In this document: positions 1 to 5,375 of the stretch, one piece after another
How the letters are laid out: each line of letters opens with the position of its first letter
Numbering within the stretch: position 1 is the first letter of the stretch
Assembly (NCBI GenBank): GCA_030641425.1
Contig: DAOWHM010000045.1
Span: 1-5,375, forward strand
Source of the DNA: Candidatus Bathyarchaeota archaeon
GTDB taxonomy: Archaea > Thermoproteota > Bathyarchaeia > Bathyarchaeales > SOJC01
Direction of reading: 5' to 3'
DNA: 5,375 nt
Position numbers and translations under genes: made by a program
Notes under the pieces: model-generated
Databases searched by the model: none
Told to the model about the DNA's origin: nothing
Seen by the model: the letters and a program-made list of their open reading frames with translations, nothing else

Positions 1-540
1 CAACTTCTCCTTTAGAGACTTCATTATATCTCTACCGGACCCGCCTGGCAAATCCACTCGACCAATTGAGCCAGCAAAAAGCGTATCCCCCGTGAATACG
101 CTTTCTTTCCCTACAAGTGAAATACTTCCCGGACTGTGCCCTGGAGTATGCAAAACCTGCAAGGTAATCTCCCCAAATTCGACGAAATCACCATCCTTCA
201 AAAAAGAGTCAGCGACAGGGGAAACAACACGAAATCCAAACATCATACTTCGTCTTATCCCTTCTTCAGTCAGCATATCTGCATCAAGCTTATGGATCAG
301 GATTTTCGCATCGGTTGCCTTCTTTATAATTCCATTACCGCATGTGTGATCTGGATGACCGTGAGTGTTGATTATAAACTTCACATCCAGATCATTCTTT
401 TTTAGAAGGTCCAAGACCTTATCAGTTTCATCTTGTCGTTCGAATCCAGGATCAACCACTACCGCCTCTCTAGTCTTATCACACCAGAGCACATAACAAT
501 TCGTAAGCACTGAGCCTACAATCAAGGTTTCCAATTGCAT
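1..540 (-). CDS. MBL-fold metallo-hydrolase, glyoxalase II-like (partial, C-terminus outside window)
   Basis: This reading frame is open from an ATG at 538-540 to the left edge, giving 180 residues without a stop. The start MQLETLIVGSVLTNCYV is typical of the glyoxalase II-like group of metallo-beta-lactamase-fold hydrolases. The metal-binding motif THGHPDH is at residues 59-65 (H60, H62, D64, H65). The next ligands are H135 in HTPGHSPGS and D152 in FTGDTLF, followed by GRVDLPGG at 160-167. The last expected histidine ligand (PGHG-type motif) and probably 20-30 residues lie beyond the window. An in-frame TAA sits directly before the ATG and a GAGGAAG ribosome-binding site lies upstream, so the start is firm. 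It is a soluble, probably cytosolic, dinuclear-metal hydrolase. The substrate cannot be read from sequence: a thioester such as S-lactoylglutathione-like compounds is the family default, but archaea often lack glutathione. It is divergent from the M50 protease gene. Confidence 0.93.
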   Translation of the reverse strand, partial: MQLETLIVGSVLTNCYVLWCDKTREAVVVDPGFERQDETDKVLDLLKKNDLDVKFIINTHGHPDHTCGNGIIKKATDAKILIHKLDADMLTEEGIRRSMMFGFRVVSPVADSFLKDGDFVEFGEITLQVLHTPGHSPGSISLVGKESVFTGDTLFAGSIGRVDLPGGSGRDIMKSLKEKL

Positions 541-549
541 TTAGTGGGT

Positions 550-556
550 CTTCCTC
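550..556 (-). promoter_or_regulatory. Ribosome-binding site of the MBL hydrolase
   Basis: On the minus strand GAGGAAG lies 9 nt before the ATG of the MBL hydrolase. It resembles a Shine-Dalgarno element and supports that start. The two other genes whose starts lie in the window have no comparable element at normal spacing. Confidence 0.55.
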
Positions 557-589
557 GACACAAACATTATTCACCCATAATAATAGATG

Positions 590-640
590 TTCTCCAAAAA
601 CAAGACTGAAAATGGGAAGTGTATTATGTTTCTTGGAGAA
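590..640. repeat. Imperfect inverted repeat in the divergent promoter region
   Basis: The left arm TTCTCCAA (590-597) is exactly complementary to the right arm TTGGAGAA (633-640). Two more pairs (599-600 with 630-631) extend the stem past one mismatch, giving 10 of 11 pairs around a 29-nt loop. It lies between the two divergent genes, upstream of the TATA-like box of the protease. It could be an operator for a dimeric regulator, a hairpin in the leader of the hydrolase mRNA, or chance in AT-rich DNA. Confidence 0.45.
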
Positions 641-684
641 TTCAGTGTGACCGTGACTAAATCCTTGCATCGGCAGACCAATGC

Positions 685-690
685 TTAAAT
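685..690 (+). promoter_or_regulatory. Putative archaeal TATA box of the M50 protease gene
   Basis: TTAAAT begins 52 nt before the ATG of the protease. With the usual archaeal spacing of about 25 nt from box to transcription start, the mRNA would start near 710-715 and have a leader of roughly 22-27 nt. The box in front of ileS has the same core (TTAAATnCG) at almost the same distance, which supports both. No TSS data are available, so this is inference. Confidence 0.45.
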
Positions 691-736
691 TCGTTGACCC
701 TGTAATACTTCAAAATGCTTTGAGTAGTCGAAACCT

Positions 737-1855
737 ATGAATGAACACTCTTCACTTTCTGCTTCCGAATTTGATCGAATCCAACGCCTAGTTGATGAGC
801 AATTCGATGTGGAAGAAGCTTTGATAGAGCATGCTTTTCCCACTTTTTACATTCGAATGAAACCTGACTCAAAGCGAGCCTTCACGAAGCTTCGAAAAAA
901 CCTGGCAACCATAGGCTTCATGCCCGTTCTAAGAAAGAGTGATGGACGGTGTGTGTTGAAGATTGCCGCGAAGCCGGTGGCAAAACCAAGTCGTTCTATC
1001 ATTAACATAATGCTTCTCTTAGCCACTATCGTTTCTGTATTCATCACCGGATACTTCTTCTCTATCGGACTGGTGGCAAATGCGCCTAACTATGAACTAG
1101 ATCCATGGGTTGGTGCTGCCAGTTTCACCATTGCTCTTTTGGGGATATTAAGTGTCCATGAGATGGCTCACAAAGTAGCTGCAAATCATCATGGTTTGAA
1201 AGCATCGATGCCATACTTTATCCCAGGACCTCCATCATTTCCCGGATTCGCGATTGGCATCGGAACATTTGGAGCCGTTATAGTGCAAAAAGAGACAGCA
1301 CCAAACCGGGATGCATTATTCGATATAGGTGCTAGTGGCCCAATAGTCGGTTTCATTTTGGCAGTGCTATTCTCTGCAGTAGGTTTAGCAGTGTCTCCTG
1401 TGGTGCCTATGACAGAGCCTTCCACAGGGGGAATATCATCATTGCTCTTCTCTTTTCTAGTGCGTGTCACAGTGCCGGTGCCAGGTCCCGGATTGTATCT
1501 TGTCTATTTACACCCGGTAGCATGGGCTGGGTTCATAGGGCTATTTGTCACTTTTCTCAACCTACTGCCTACTGGAATGCTTGATGGCGGTCACGCTTTA
1601 AGAAGCATAACCAACAAAGATTTTACACGAACACTTTTTATTGGGGGTTCAATTTTAGCGCTTTTATTAACAGGACAGTGGGTGATGTTAGCCTTCATTC
1701 TTTTCCTCTCAACGTATAAGCATCCCGGTCCTTTGGATGATGTTTCGGGACTCTCTCTCAGCAGAAAACTAACTTCAATAGCTTTGATTTCGATGTTTTT
1801 CCTATGTCTGTTGCTCCCTCAAGATATTATCTGGAAAGTTCTCCAACTTCTCTAA
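737..1855 (+). CDS. Site-2 protease family intramembrane zinc metalloprotease (peptidase M50)
   Basis: This 372-residue membrane protein carries the signature of site-2 proteases, which cut transmembrane segments of substrates within the membrane. The zinc motif HEMAH is at residues 141-145 (H141, E142, H145) at the end of a hydrophobic helix. The third ligand region NLLPTGMLDGGH is at 275-286, with D283 as the likely zinc ligand. A family motif, HPGPLDDVS, is at 329-337. Residues 1-85 form a soluble, charged domain (FYIRMKPDS at 37-45, LRKSDGR at 65-71) of the kind found before the first helix in many archaeal members. Hydrophobic segments fall near 88-112, 124-140, 172-184, 194-220, 258-279, 299-325 and 345-361. 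There is no cleavable signal peptide. An in-frame TAG at 725-727 precedes the ATG, and no clear ribosome-binding site is present. All catalytic residues are intact. The substrate is unknown, and no anti-sigma factor or other obvious target is nearby. The gene converges on ileS. Confidence 0.93.
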   Translation: MNEHSSLSASEFDRIQRLVDEQFDVEEALIEHAFPTFYIRMKPDSKRAFTKLRKNLATIGFMPVLRKSDGRCVLKIAAKPVAKPSRSIINIMLLLATIVSVFITGYFFSIGLVANAPNYELDPWVGAASFTIALLGILSVHEMAHKVAANHHGLKASMPYFIPGPPSFPGFAIGIGTFGAVIVQKETAPNRDALFDIGASGPIVGFILAVLFSAVGLAVSPVVPMTEPSTGGISSLLFSFLVRVTVPVPGPGLYLVYLHPVAWAGFIGLFVTFLNLLPTGMLDGGHALRSITNKDFTRTLFIGGSILALLLTGQWVMLAFILFLSTYKHPGPLDDVSGLSLSRKLTSIALISMFFLCLLLPQDIIWKVLQLL

Positions 1856-1921
1856 CTGTGTGTGAGCGCGCGACAAGACTTAGGATAAGTTACGAAAAGA
1901 TGTGGACTGAAAGTCGACTGG
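1856..1921. other. Convergent spacer between the M50 protease and ileS
   Basis: These 66 bp separate the stop codons of two converging genes. They hold a small palindromic patch at 1905-1919 and a short minus-strand T run at 1895-1898, described separately. No strong T tract follows the protease gene on the plus strand. Confidence 0.6.
1895..1915 (-). terminator. Weak terminator-like hairpin after ileS
   Basis: On the minus strand, just after the ileS stop, GACT-TTC-AGTC (1905-1915) can form a 4-bp stem with a 3-nt loop, followed some bases later by TTTT (1895-1898). Archaeal transcription often ends at short T runs, so it may end the ileS transcript. The stem is short and may be chance. Confidence 0.25.
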
Positions 1922-4900
1922 TCAAGGCTCAGGTAGAGATTTGTGAGATATACATATACGCACTTTCCGATCGTCCAGCTTGAATTCATGCCAATCTATT
2001 TTGGAATCAGATGCGATTTCTTGAATAATAACCTTCTTGGATCGAACTAGTTGTGCCATTGTTTTCATATGTGGCTTCAGCAACTTGACGTTTCCAGGAT
2101 CCAGCTGTGATAAGTAGACAGCGTCTAGAACTTCTATCGGTGTAAACCCAAGTTGCTTTCTTAGCGCTTGGATACGTCTAGCCAAATCACGCATCAGTCC
2201 TTCTCCAATAAGTATTTCATCACGGTCGATTACTAGCAACGCATATAAGTCGCCTTCAGATGCTGAACTTGCCTTTCTGTCGTCATCAGGTTCAAGGTCC
2301 TCAGGACTATTGACATATTCAACAGCTTTGACATTGGCAAGTTCAAGGAAAAGATCCTCTAGCGTCTTTACAGCGTTTTGTGCTTCTTCAGTTCCAGCTA
2401 ACACTGCCTTCTCTAGGGGCCATCGACGCTTAAAATTAGCTTTCTGGCGAGCTGAATATGTCAATGAAACATACTTGAGGAGCGTGTCAAAGTCTTTCTC
2501 CATCTGTAGGTCCACTAGAGTTTCGTCGGCGGTTGGCCATTCCTCAAAGTTCACGGATTCTGATGGATTCTCCTCTAGTGTTCTATGAACCAGCTGGTGC
2601 ATTGCTTCACACAGAAAGGGTGTGATTGGGTTGAGGAGTAAGTTTACTGTCTTTAGAGTTTGCCATAGTGTGGCGTAGATTGTGAGTCTACGATTGCGTG
2701 TTCTCTTATCATCGCTCCAAAGTTCATGTCTTACCATTGGAACGTATTGGCGGCTTAGAGAGTTTACAACGAAATCCTCTAACTCTGAGAGAACAACGTT
2801 GAATTCGCAACTTTCCAGTTTCTCAGTGACTTTTTCCGTCAGACTTTGAAGCTTTGAGAGTAACCAGCTATCCGGCGGCGTCAATGTCTGTTTCGACTTT
2901 GCCCATGCCAATGTATGTTTGTACGGGTTGTATCTGTCGTACTCAGCGTTCTGTATAAAGAAACGGTATAGATGATACAGGGTGCTTAAAACCTGATAAG
3001 GTCGCTTGTTAAGTTCTTTTGCGTCGAAACTCATAGAATCAATTGGTGAGCATTTTCGCATCATGTAGAAACGGAAGAGGTCGGCTGAGTGCTCACCTAA
3101 TACTTTGTTAGCGTCTATGACGTTGCCGAGGCTTTTGCTCATTTTTCGTCCTTTCTCGTCCAAAGCGTGACCGTAGAAAAGGAATGCTTTGTATGGAGCT
3201 TCGGCTTTTCCTGTGAGTATTACATGTTCGAGTAGTAGGGTGTTTGCCCAACCGCGGGTTTGATCGATGGCTTCAACGAGGAAGTCAACTGGTACGAAGT
3301 TCTTGAACTCATCATCAGAGAATCTTGCGTATGGGGCGGCGCCGCTGTTGTGCCAAGTATCTAGTACAAAGGGTTCTCGAATCATCTTTCCGCCACACTT
3401 TTCGCATTCCAGCAGGACTCGGTCTATCCATGGTTTGTGCAACTCAAAATGACCTTTGGGATATTCTTTGGCCTTTTCTAGCAATTCGTCTTTTGTTGAG
3501 ATGAGTATTTTATGCTCACATTGCGAGCATTTCCAGATTGGGAGAGGGGTTCCCCAAACTCTTTCTCGGGAGAAACACCATGGTTTGCCTTCGCGGAGAA
3601 ACGCTAGGAAGCGGTTTTTTGGGGGTTGGTAATAGTATTTTACTTTGTTGGCGGCTTTGACGATTCTGTCGTTGATCTTGTTTGTCCAGAGGTAGTATTC
3701 TCTTCTTGCGAACCATATCAGCTTGTGGCGGGAACGCCAGCATATTGGATATTCATGGCGAATCTTCTTAACTGAAACCAGCAGATTCCTTTTCCGTAGT
3801 TCTTCGACGACGACTTTATCTGCGTCTCTCGCGAACAAATTGGCGAACATGCCTGCGTCTTCGGTGAAGTTGATTTCATCATTATAAGGTACGTAGATGG
3901 GAACTCCGCGTTTCTGTGCCACGGCAAAATCGTCTTCTCCATTTCCAGGGGCAAGATGGACGACTCCGGTTGCAGTTGTTACGTCCACGAACTCTTCAGA
4001 GACAACTGTGTGAACTATGTGGTGTCCATCGAGTTCTTGCTGTTTGGGAATTCCTGATAAGAAGGGGTAATCGTATTTCAAGCCTTCCAGTTCTCTACCA
4101 ACTATTGTCTCAACGACTTTGTAGTTGGAGATTCCAAGCTCCTGCATTGTTGGCTCTACGCGTTGTTTCACCATAATCCATGTCTCGTCTTCCACCTTGA
4201 CTTTAGCATATTCTGCACTTGGATGCACAGCTAACATTAAATCTGTGACTAGTGTGAAGGGCATTGTAGTCCATATGAGGAAGTATTCCCTCTCTGTCTT
4301 GGCGACTTTAAATTTGAAGTAGAGGGATGGATCTTCAACTTCTTCGTATCCCATGCCAACTTCAGCGTTACTGAGTGAAGTTTGGCAGTGAGGACAGTAT
4401 GCCACAACATAGTAGCCTTCACCCAGCAATCCCTGTTCCCAAGCACGTTTGAGGTACTTCCACTCCCGCTCTATGTATTCATCAAGATACGTCCAGTAGG
4501 CCTTACGGTCGTTAATGAATACTCCAGCTTTTACGTCAGCATCGTGCCATGCAGTGTAGTACTTTTTAATAGCTTTCTTACATTCCGTTACGAATCGTTC
4601 TTCGCCAACCCGTTCAAGCAGGTCCTTCTTGTTTTTCACACCTAGTTGCCGTTCAACTTCAAGTTCAACCGGCAATCCTTGGCAATCCCAACCAGTCCAG
4701 AAAGGGATGTAGAAACCTTGCATCGACTTCCATCGGTAACGCAAATCCTTCATGATTCTACCACGAACGTGGCCTACGTGGGGGTACCCATTGAGTGTTG
4801 GAGGGCCCTCAACATAGCCTAAGAAACCTCTGTTGTTTTTGAGTCGAAGTTCTTCCAGCTTTTCCGCTATTTGGTTCTTCTCCCAGAAGGCATGAACTTT

Positions 4901-4972
4901 TCTTTCGAGCTCAAGCGGGTTATAGTTTGAAGTGAGCCATCGTTTAGAATCAGCTTCGAATTTGACGGTCAC
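1922..4972 (-). CDS. ileS: Isoleucyl-tRNA synthetase (archaeal/eukaryotic type)
   Basis: This cytosolic class I enzyme charges tRNA-Ile with isoleucine using ATP and edits misactivated valine. Its 1016 residues fit the family, a little shorter than many archaeal members. The HIGH-type motif HVGH is at 65-68, GWDCQGLPVE at 94-103, and KMSKS at 610-614. A CPHC pair lies at 193-196. CSQC (482-485) and CEKC (523-526) probably bind zinc. The editing domain shows WTTMPFTL at 234-241 and GVVHLAPGNGEDD at 336-348, with the amino-group-binding pair H339 and D348 kept. The helical anticodon-binding domain covers about 700-860 (NPITPF at 781-786), then a C-terminal domain. Several core motifs differ from the textbook form: Q98, M237, N344, H541-N542 and A568. 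The start is GTG: an in-frame TGA stands two codons upstream and the next methionine is residue 74, so no other start fits. It is probably transcribed alone from the TATA-like box at 5018-5023. Confidence 0.97.
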   Translation of the reverse strand: MTVKFEADSKRWLTSNYNPLELERKVHAFWEKNQIAEKLEELRLKNNRGFLGYVEGPPTLNGYPHVGHVRGRIMKDLRYRWKSMQGFYIPFWTGWDCQGLPVELEVERQLGVKNKKDLLERVGEERFVTECKKAIKKYYTAWHDADVKAGVFINDRKAYWTYLDEYIEREWKYLKRAWEQGLLGEGYYVVAYCPHCQTSLSNAEVGMGYEEVEDPSLYFKFKVAKTEREYFLIWTTMPFTLVTDLMLAVHPSAEYAKVKVEDETWIMVKQRVEPTMQELGISNYKVVETIVGRELEGLKYDYPFLSGIPKQQELDGHHIVHTVVSEEFVDVTTATGVVHLAPGNGEDDFAVAQKRGVPIYVPYNDEINFTEDAGMFANLFARDADKVVVEELRKRNLLVSVKKIRHEYPICWRSRHKLIWFARREYYLWTNKINDRIVKAANKVKYYYQPPKNRFLAFLREGKPWCFSRERVWGTPLPIWKCSQCEHKILISTKDELLEKAKEYPKGHFELHKPWIDRVLLECEKCGGKMIREPFVLDTWHNSGAAPYARFSDDEFKNFVPVDFLVEAIDQTRGWANTLLLEHVILTGKAEAPYKAFLFYGHALDEKGRKMSKSLGNVIDANKVLGEHSADLFRFYMMRKCSPIDSMSFDAKELNKRPYQVLSTLYHLYRFFIQNAEYDRYNPYKHTLAWAKSKQTLTPPDSWLLSKLQSLTEKVTEKLESCEFNVVLSELEDFVVNSLSRQYVPMVRHELWSDDKRTRNRRLTIYATLWQTLKTVNLLLNPITPFLCEAMHQLVHRTLEENPSESVNFEEWPTADETLVDLQMEKDFDTLLKYVSLTYSARQKANFKRRWPLEKAVLAGTEEAQNAVKTLEDLFLELANVKAVEYVNSPEDLEPDDDRKASSASEGDLYALLVIDRDEILIGEGLMRDLARRIQALRKQLGFTPIEVLDAVYLSQLDPGNVKLLKPHMKTMAQLVRSKKVIIQEIASDSKIDWHEFKLDDRKVRICISHKSLPEP

Positions 4973-4987
4973 CTTTCATTTACACAT
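4950..4987 (-). promoter_or_regulatory. Two tiny overlapping ORFs in front of and across the ileS start
   Basis: ATG-TGT-AAA-TGA (4987 down to 4976) is in frame with ileS but stops two codons before its GTG. Its TGA overlaps a second ATG (ATGA) that opens a nine-codon frame, MKGDRQIRS, ending at 4950 and overlapping the ileS start in another frame. AGGTGA, which matches the archaeal Shine-Dalgarno sequence, includes the GTG itself. Whether either mini-ORF is translated is unknown. Confidence 0.3.
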
Positions 4988-5017
4988 CCCGCCAATCCTA
5001 GAAAAGCTCCTTCCCGC

Positions 5018-5023
5018 ATTTAA
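5018..5023 (-). promoter_or_regulatory. Putative archaeal TATA box of ileS
   Basis: On the minus strand TTAAAT begins 51 nt before the ileS GTG and is preceded by purine-rich AAAGAG, as expected for a TFB-recognition element. The predicted transcription start is near 4995-4998, giving a leader of about 23-26 nt. The core and spacing match the box before the M50 protease. Confidence 0.5.
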
Positions 5024-5043
5024 CTCTTTTGAACCAATACTTC

Positions 5044-5060
5044 AAAAACGAAACATTCGT
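5044..5060 (-). terminator. Terminator-like hairpin with T run downstream of pyrK
   Basis: On the minus strand ACGAA-TGT-TTCGT forms a 5-bp stem with a 3-nt loop and runs directly into TTTTT (5044-5048, the first T also pairing in the stem). It lies about 95 nt after the pyrK stop and about 20 nt before the ileS TATA-like box. That is a sensible place to end the upstream transcript. The stem is short, and archaeal termination relies mainly on the T run. Confidence 0.4.
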
Positions 5061-5102
5061 CTCACACAGATTCTCGAATTTTTATGTGCGTGCGCTTAAA
5101 AT

Positions 5103-5119
5103 GGGCAGGGTTGGGGTGG
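5103..5119 (+). other. G-rich tract downstream of pyrK
   Basis: The plus strand has four G runs in 17 bases (GGG, GGG, GGGG, GG) separated by one or two bases. A two-layer G-quadruplex is possible, but the last run is too short for three layers. It lies 35-51 bp past the pyrK stop, on the template strand for pyrK transcription. Confidence 0.3.
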
Positions 5120-5153
5120 TTTTCCAGTTGGAGTTGAGTACATTGTGAAAGCC

Positions 5154-5375
5154 CTACAAAGATGTTTTCGTGCCGTCGAAGTTCCTTTTGAATTGTCCAA
5201 ATTCTGCCTCAACTTCTTTGAGTTGTCTATCTGTGAAAATAGGTCCGTCGACGCATACGCGATATTTGCCAATCGTGCAGCTGCCACATAAACCTACGGC
5301 GCAGCGCATGAGTCTCTCCAGACTCACCTGTAGAGATGTTTCATGTTTCCGCGCTAGTCTGAAGATTTTGAGCAG
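5154..5375 (-). CDS. pyrK: Dihydroorotate dehydrogenase electron-transfer subunit PyrK (partial, C-terminal 73 residues)
   Basis: The frame is open from the right edge to a TAG at 5154-5156. It encodes the C-terminal iron-sulfur part of PyrK. The motif SLERLMRCAVGLCGSC, then YRVCVDGPIF, supplies four cysteines spaced C-x4-C-x2-C-x7-C (fragment residues 25, 30, 33, 41), which hold a [2Fe-2S] cluster. In PyrK this cluster passes electrons between the FAD of PyrK and the FMN of the catalytic PyrD subunit, linking dihydroorotate oxidation to NAD+ reduction in pyrimidine synthesis. The tail (LKEVEAEFGQFKRNFDG) is also typical. The FAD- and NAD-binding domains lie outside the window, so the start cannot be set and the partner pyrD cannot be seen. 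The gap between the third and fourth cysteines is shorter than in the well-studied Lactococcus enzyme. A homologous sulfide dehydrogenase/NfnA-type subunit is an alternative, but the DGPIF ending favours PyrK. Confidence 0.88.
   Translation of the reverse strand: MLKIFRLARKHETSLQVSLERLMRCAVGLCGSCTIGKYRVCVDGPIFTDRQLKEVEAEFGQFKRNFDGTKTSL

Larger units (their letters stand above)
541..736. other. Divergent intergenic region between the MBL hydrolase and the M50 protease
   Basis: This 196-bp stretch separates two divergently transcribed genes and must hold both promoters. It is AT-rich. On the plus strand a TTAAAT box at 685-690 suits the protease. For the minus-strand gene no equally good box stands at the same distance. 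An AT-rich minus-strand segment at about 577-588 (CTATTATTATGG) or the reverse of the same 685-690 box could serve. An imperfect inverted repeat spans 590-640. No convincing gene is seen: a 63-codon minus-strand frame (479-670) overlaps the hydrolase start but has no ribosome-binding site or recognisable family. Confidence 0.6.
4973..5153 (-). other. Intergenic leader between pyrK and ileS
   Basis: This 181-bp gap lies between two minus-strand genes. Reading in the direction of transcription it holds a C-rich stretch (G-rich on the plus strand, 5103-5119), an AT-rich patch, a terminator-like hairpin (5044-5060), a TATA-like box (5018-5023), and then a short leader with two mini-ORFs before the ileS GTG. 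No tRNA or other recognised RNA gene is seen. The gap and signals suggest that ileS is not simply co-transcribed with pyrK. Confidence 0.55.

Noticed and set aside
92..349. An 85-codon plus-strand frame
   Set aside because: It is antisense to the MBL hydrolase, whose motifs are unmistakable; the product is low-complexity Ser/Pro/Ile-rich.
479..670. A 63-codon minus-strand frame overlapping the start of the MBL hydrolase
   Set aside because: It has no ribosome-binding site and no recognisable family, overlaps the hydrolase in another frame, and mostly covers the promoter region.
1189..1470. A 93-codon minus-strand frame inside the M50 protease gene
   Set aside because: It is the antisense of conserved membrane and catalytic segments; no independent motif or start signal.
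1912..1919. Perfect 8-bp palindrome AGTCGACT in the convergent spacer
   Set aside because: Short enough to occur by chance and not in a promoter position.
3516..3954. Two overlapping minus-strand frames inside ileS
   Set aside because: They are alternate frames of the synthetase and have no conserved features.
4382..4645. An 87-codon plus-strand frame
   Set aside because: It is antisense to the conserved synthetase region that contains the CPHC motif; hydrophobic by frame effect only.
4976..4978. In-frame TGA between an upstream ATG and the ileS GTG as a recoded (selenocysteine-like) codon
   Set aside because: It would add only five residues at a poorly conserved end, there is no recoding element visible, and a GTG start explains the gene.
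5096..5287. A 63-codon minus-strand frame overlapping pyrK
   Set aside because: The other frame encodes the iron-sulfur motif of PyrK exactly and runs to the window edge, so this is a shadow.
1..5375. Mobile elements, CRISPR, tRNA/rRNA genes or defence systems
   Set aside because: No transposase, terminal repeats, spaced direct repeats, structural RNA signature or defence-protein motif was seen on either strand.

Overview
The window looks like ordinary chromosomal DNA of an archaeon, most likely from the TACK side of the tree (Bathyarchaeia-like is my best guess, not proven). Three things point this way. The isoleucyl-tRNA synthetase is the archaeal/eukaryotic type with unusual local motifs. 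The membrane protease has the soluble N-terminal domain I associate with archaeal M50 proteins. Two genes carry archaeal TATA-like boxes (TTAAAT) at nearly the same distance, 51-52 nt, from their start codons, with no clear Shine-Dalgarno element in front of the start. Base composition is moderate, with no sharp shifts.

Layout from left to right: (1) positions 1-540, minus strand, the N-terminal 180 residues of a metallo-beta-lactamase-fold hydrolase of the glyoxalase II-like group, whose C-terminus lies beyond the left edge; (2) 541-736, a divergent intergenic region with a promoter and a long imperfect inverted repeat; (3) 737-1855, plus strand, an intact intramembrane site-2 metalloprotease (M50); (4) 1856-1921, a short convergent spacer; (5) 1922-4972, minus strand, an intact cytosolic isoleucyl-tRNA synthetase starting at GTG; (6) 4973-5153, an intergenic leader with a TATA-like box, two tiny upstream ORFs, a terminator-like hairpin and a G-rich tract; (7) 5154-5375, minus strand, the C-terminal 73 residues of a PyrK-type iron-sulfur electron-transfer subunit of dihydroorotate dehydrogenase.

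The genes do not form an obvious shared pathway. ileS (translation) and pyrK (pyrimidine synthesis) are on the same strand, but a terminator-like hairpin and a separate promoter-like box lie between them, so they are probably transcribed separately. The protease and the MBL hydrolase are divergent and may share a control region. I found no mobile element, CRISPR array, tRNA/rRNA, phage or defence gene, and no convincing sign of an undescribed system. The observations most worth a second look are the altered motifs of the synthetase, the mini-ORF chain at its start, and the inverted repeat between the two divergent genes.
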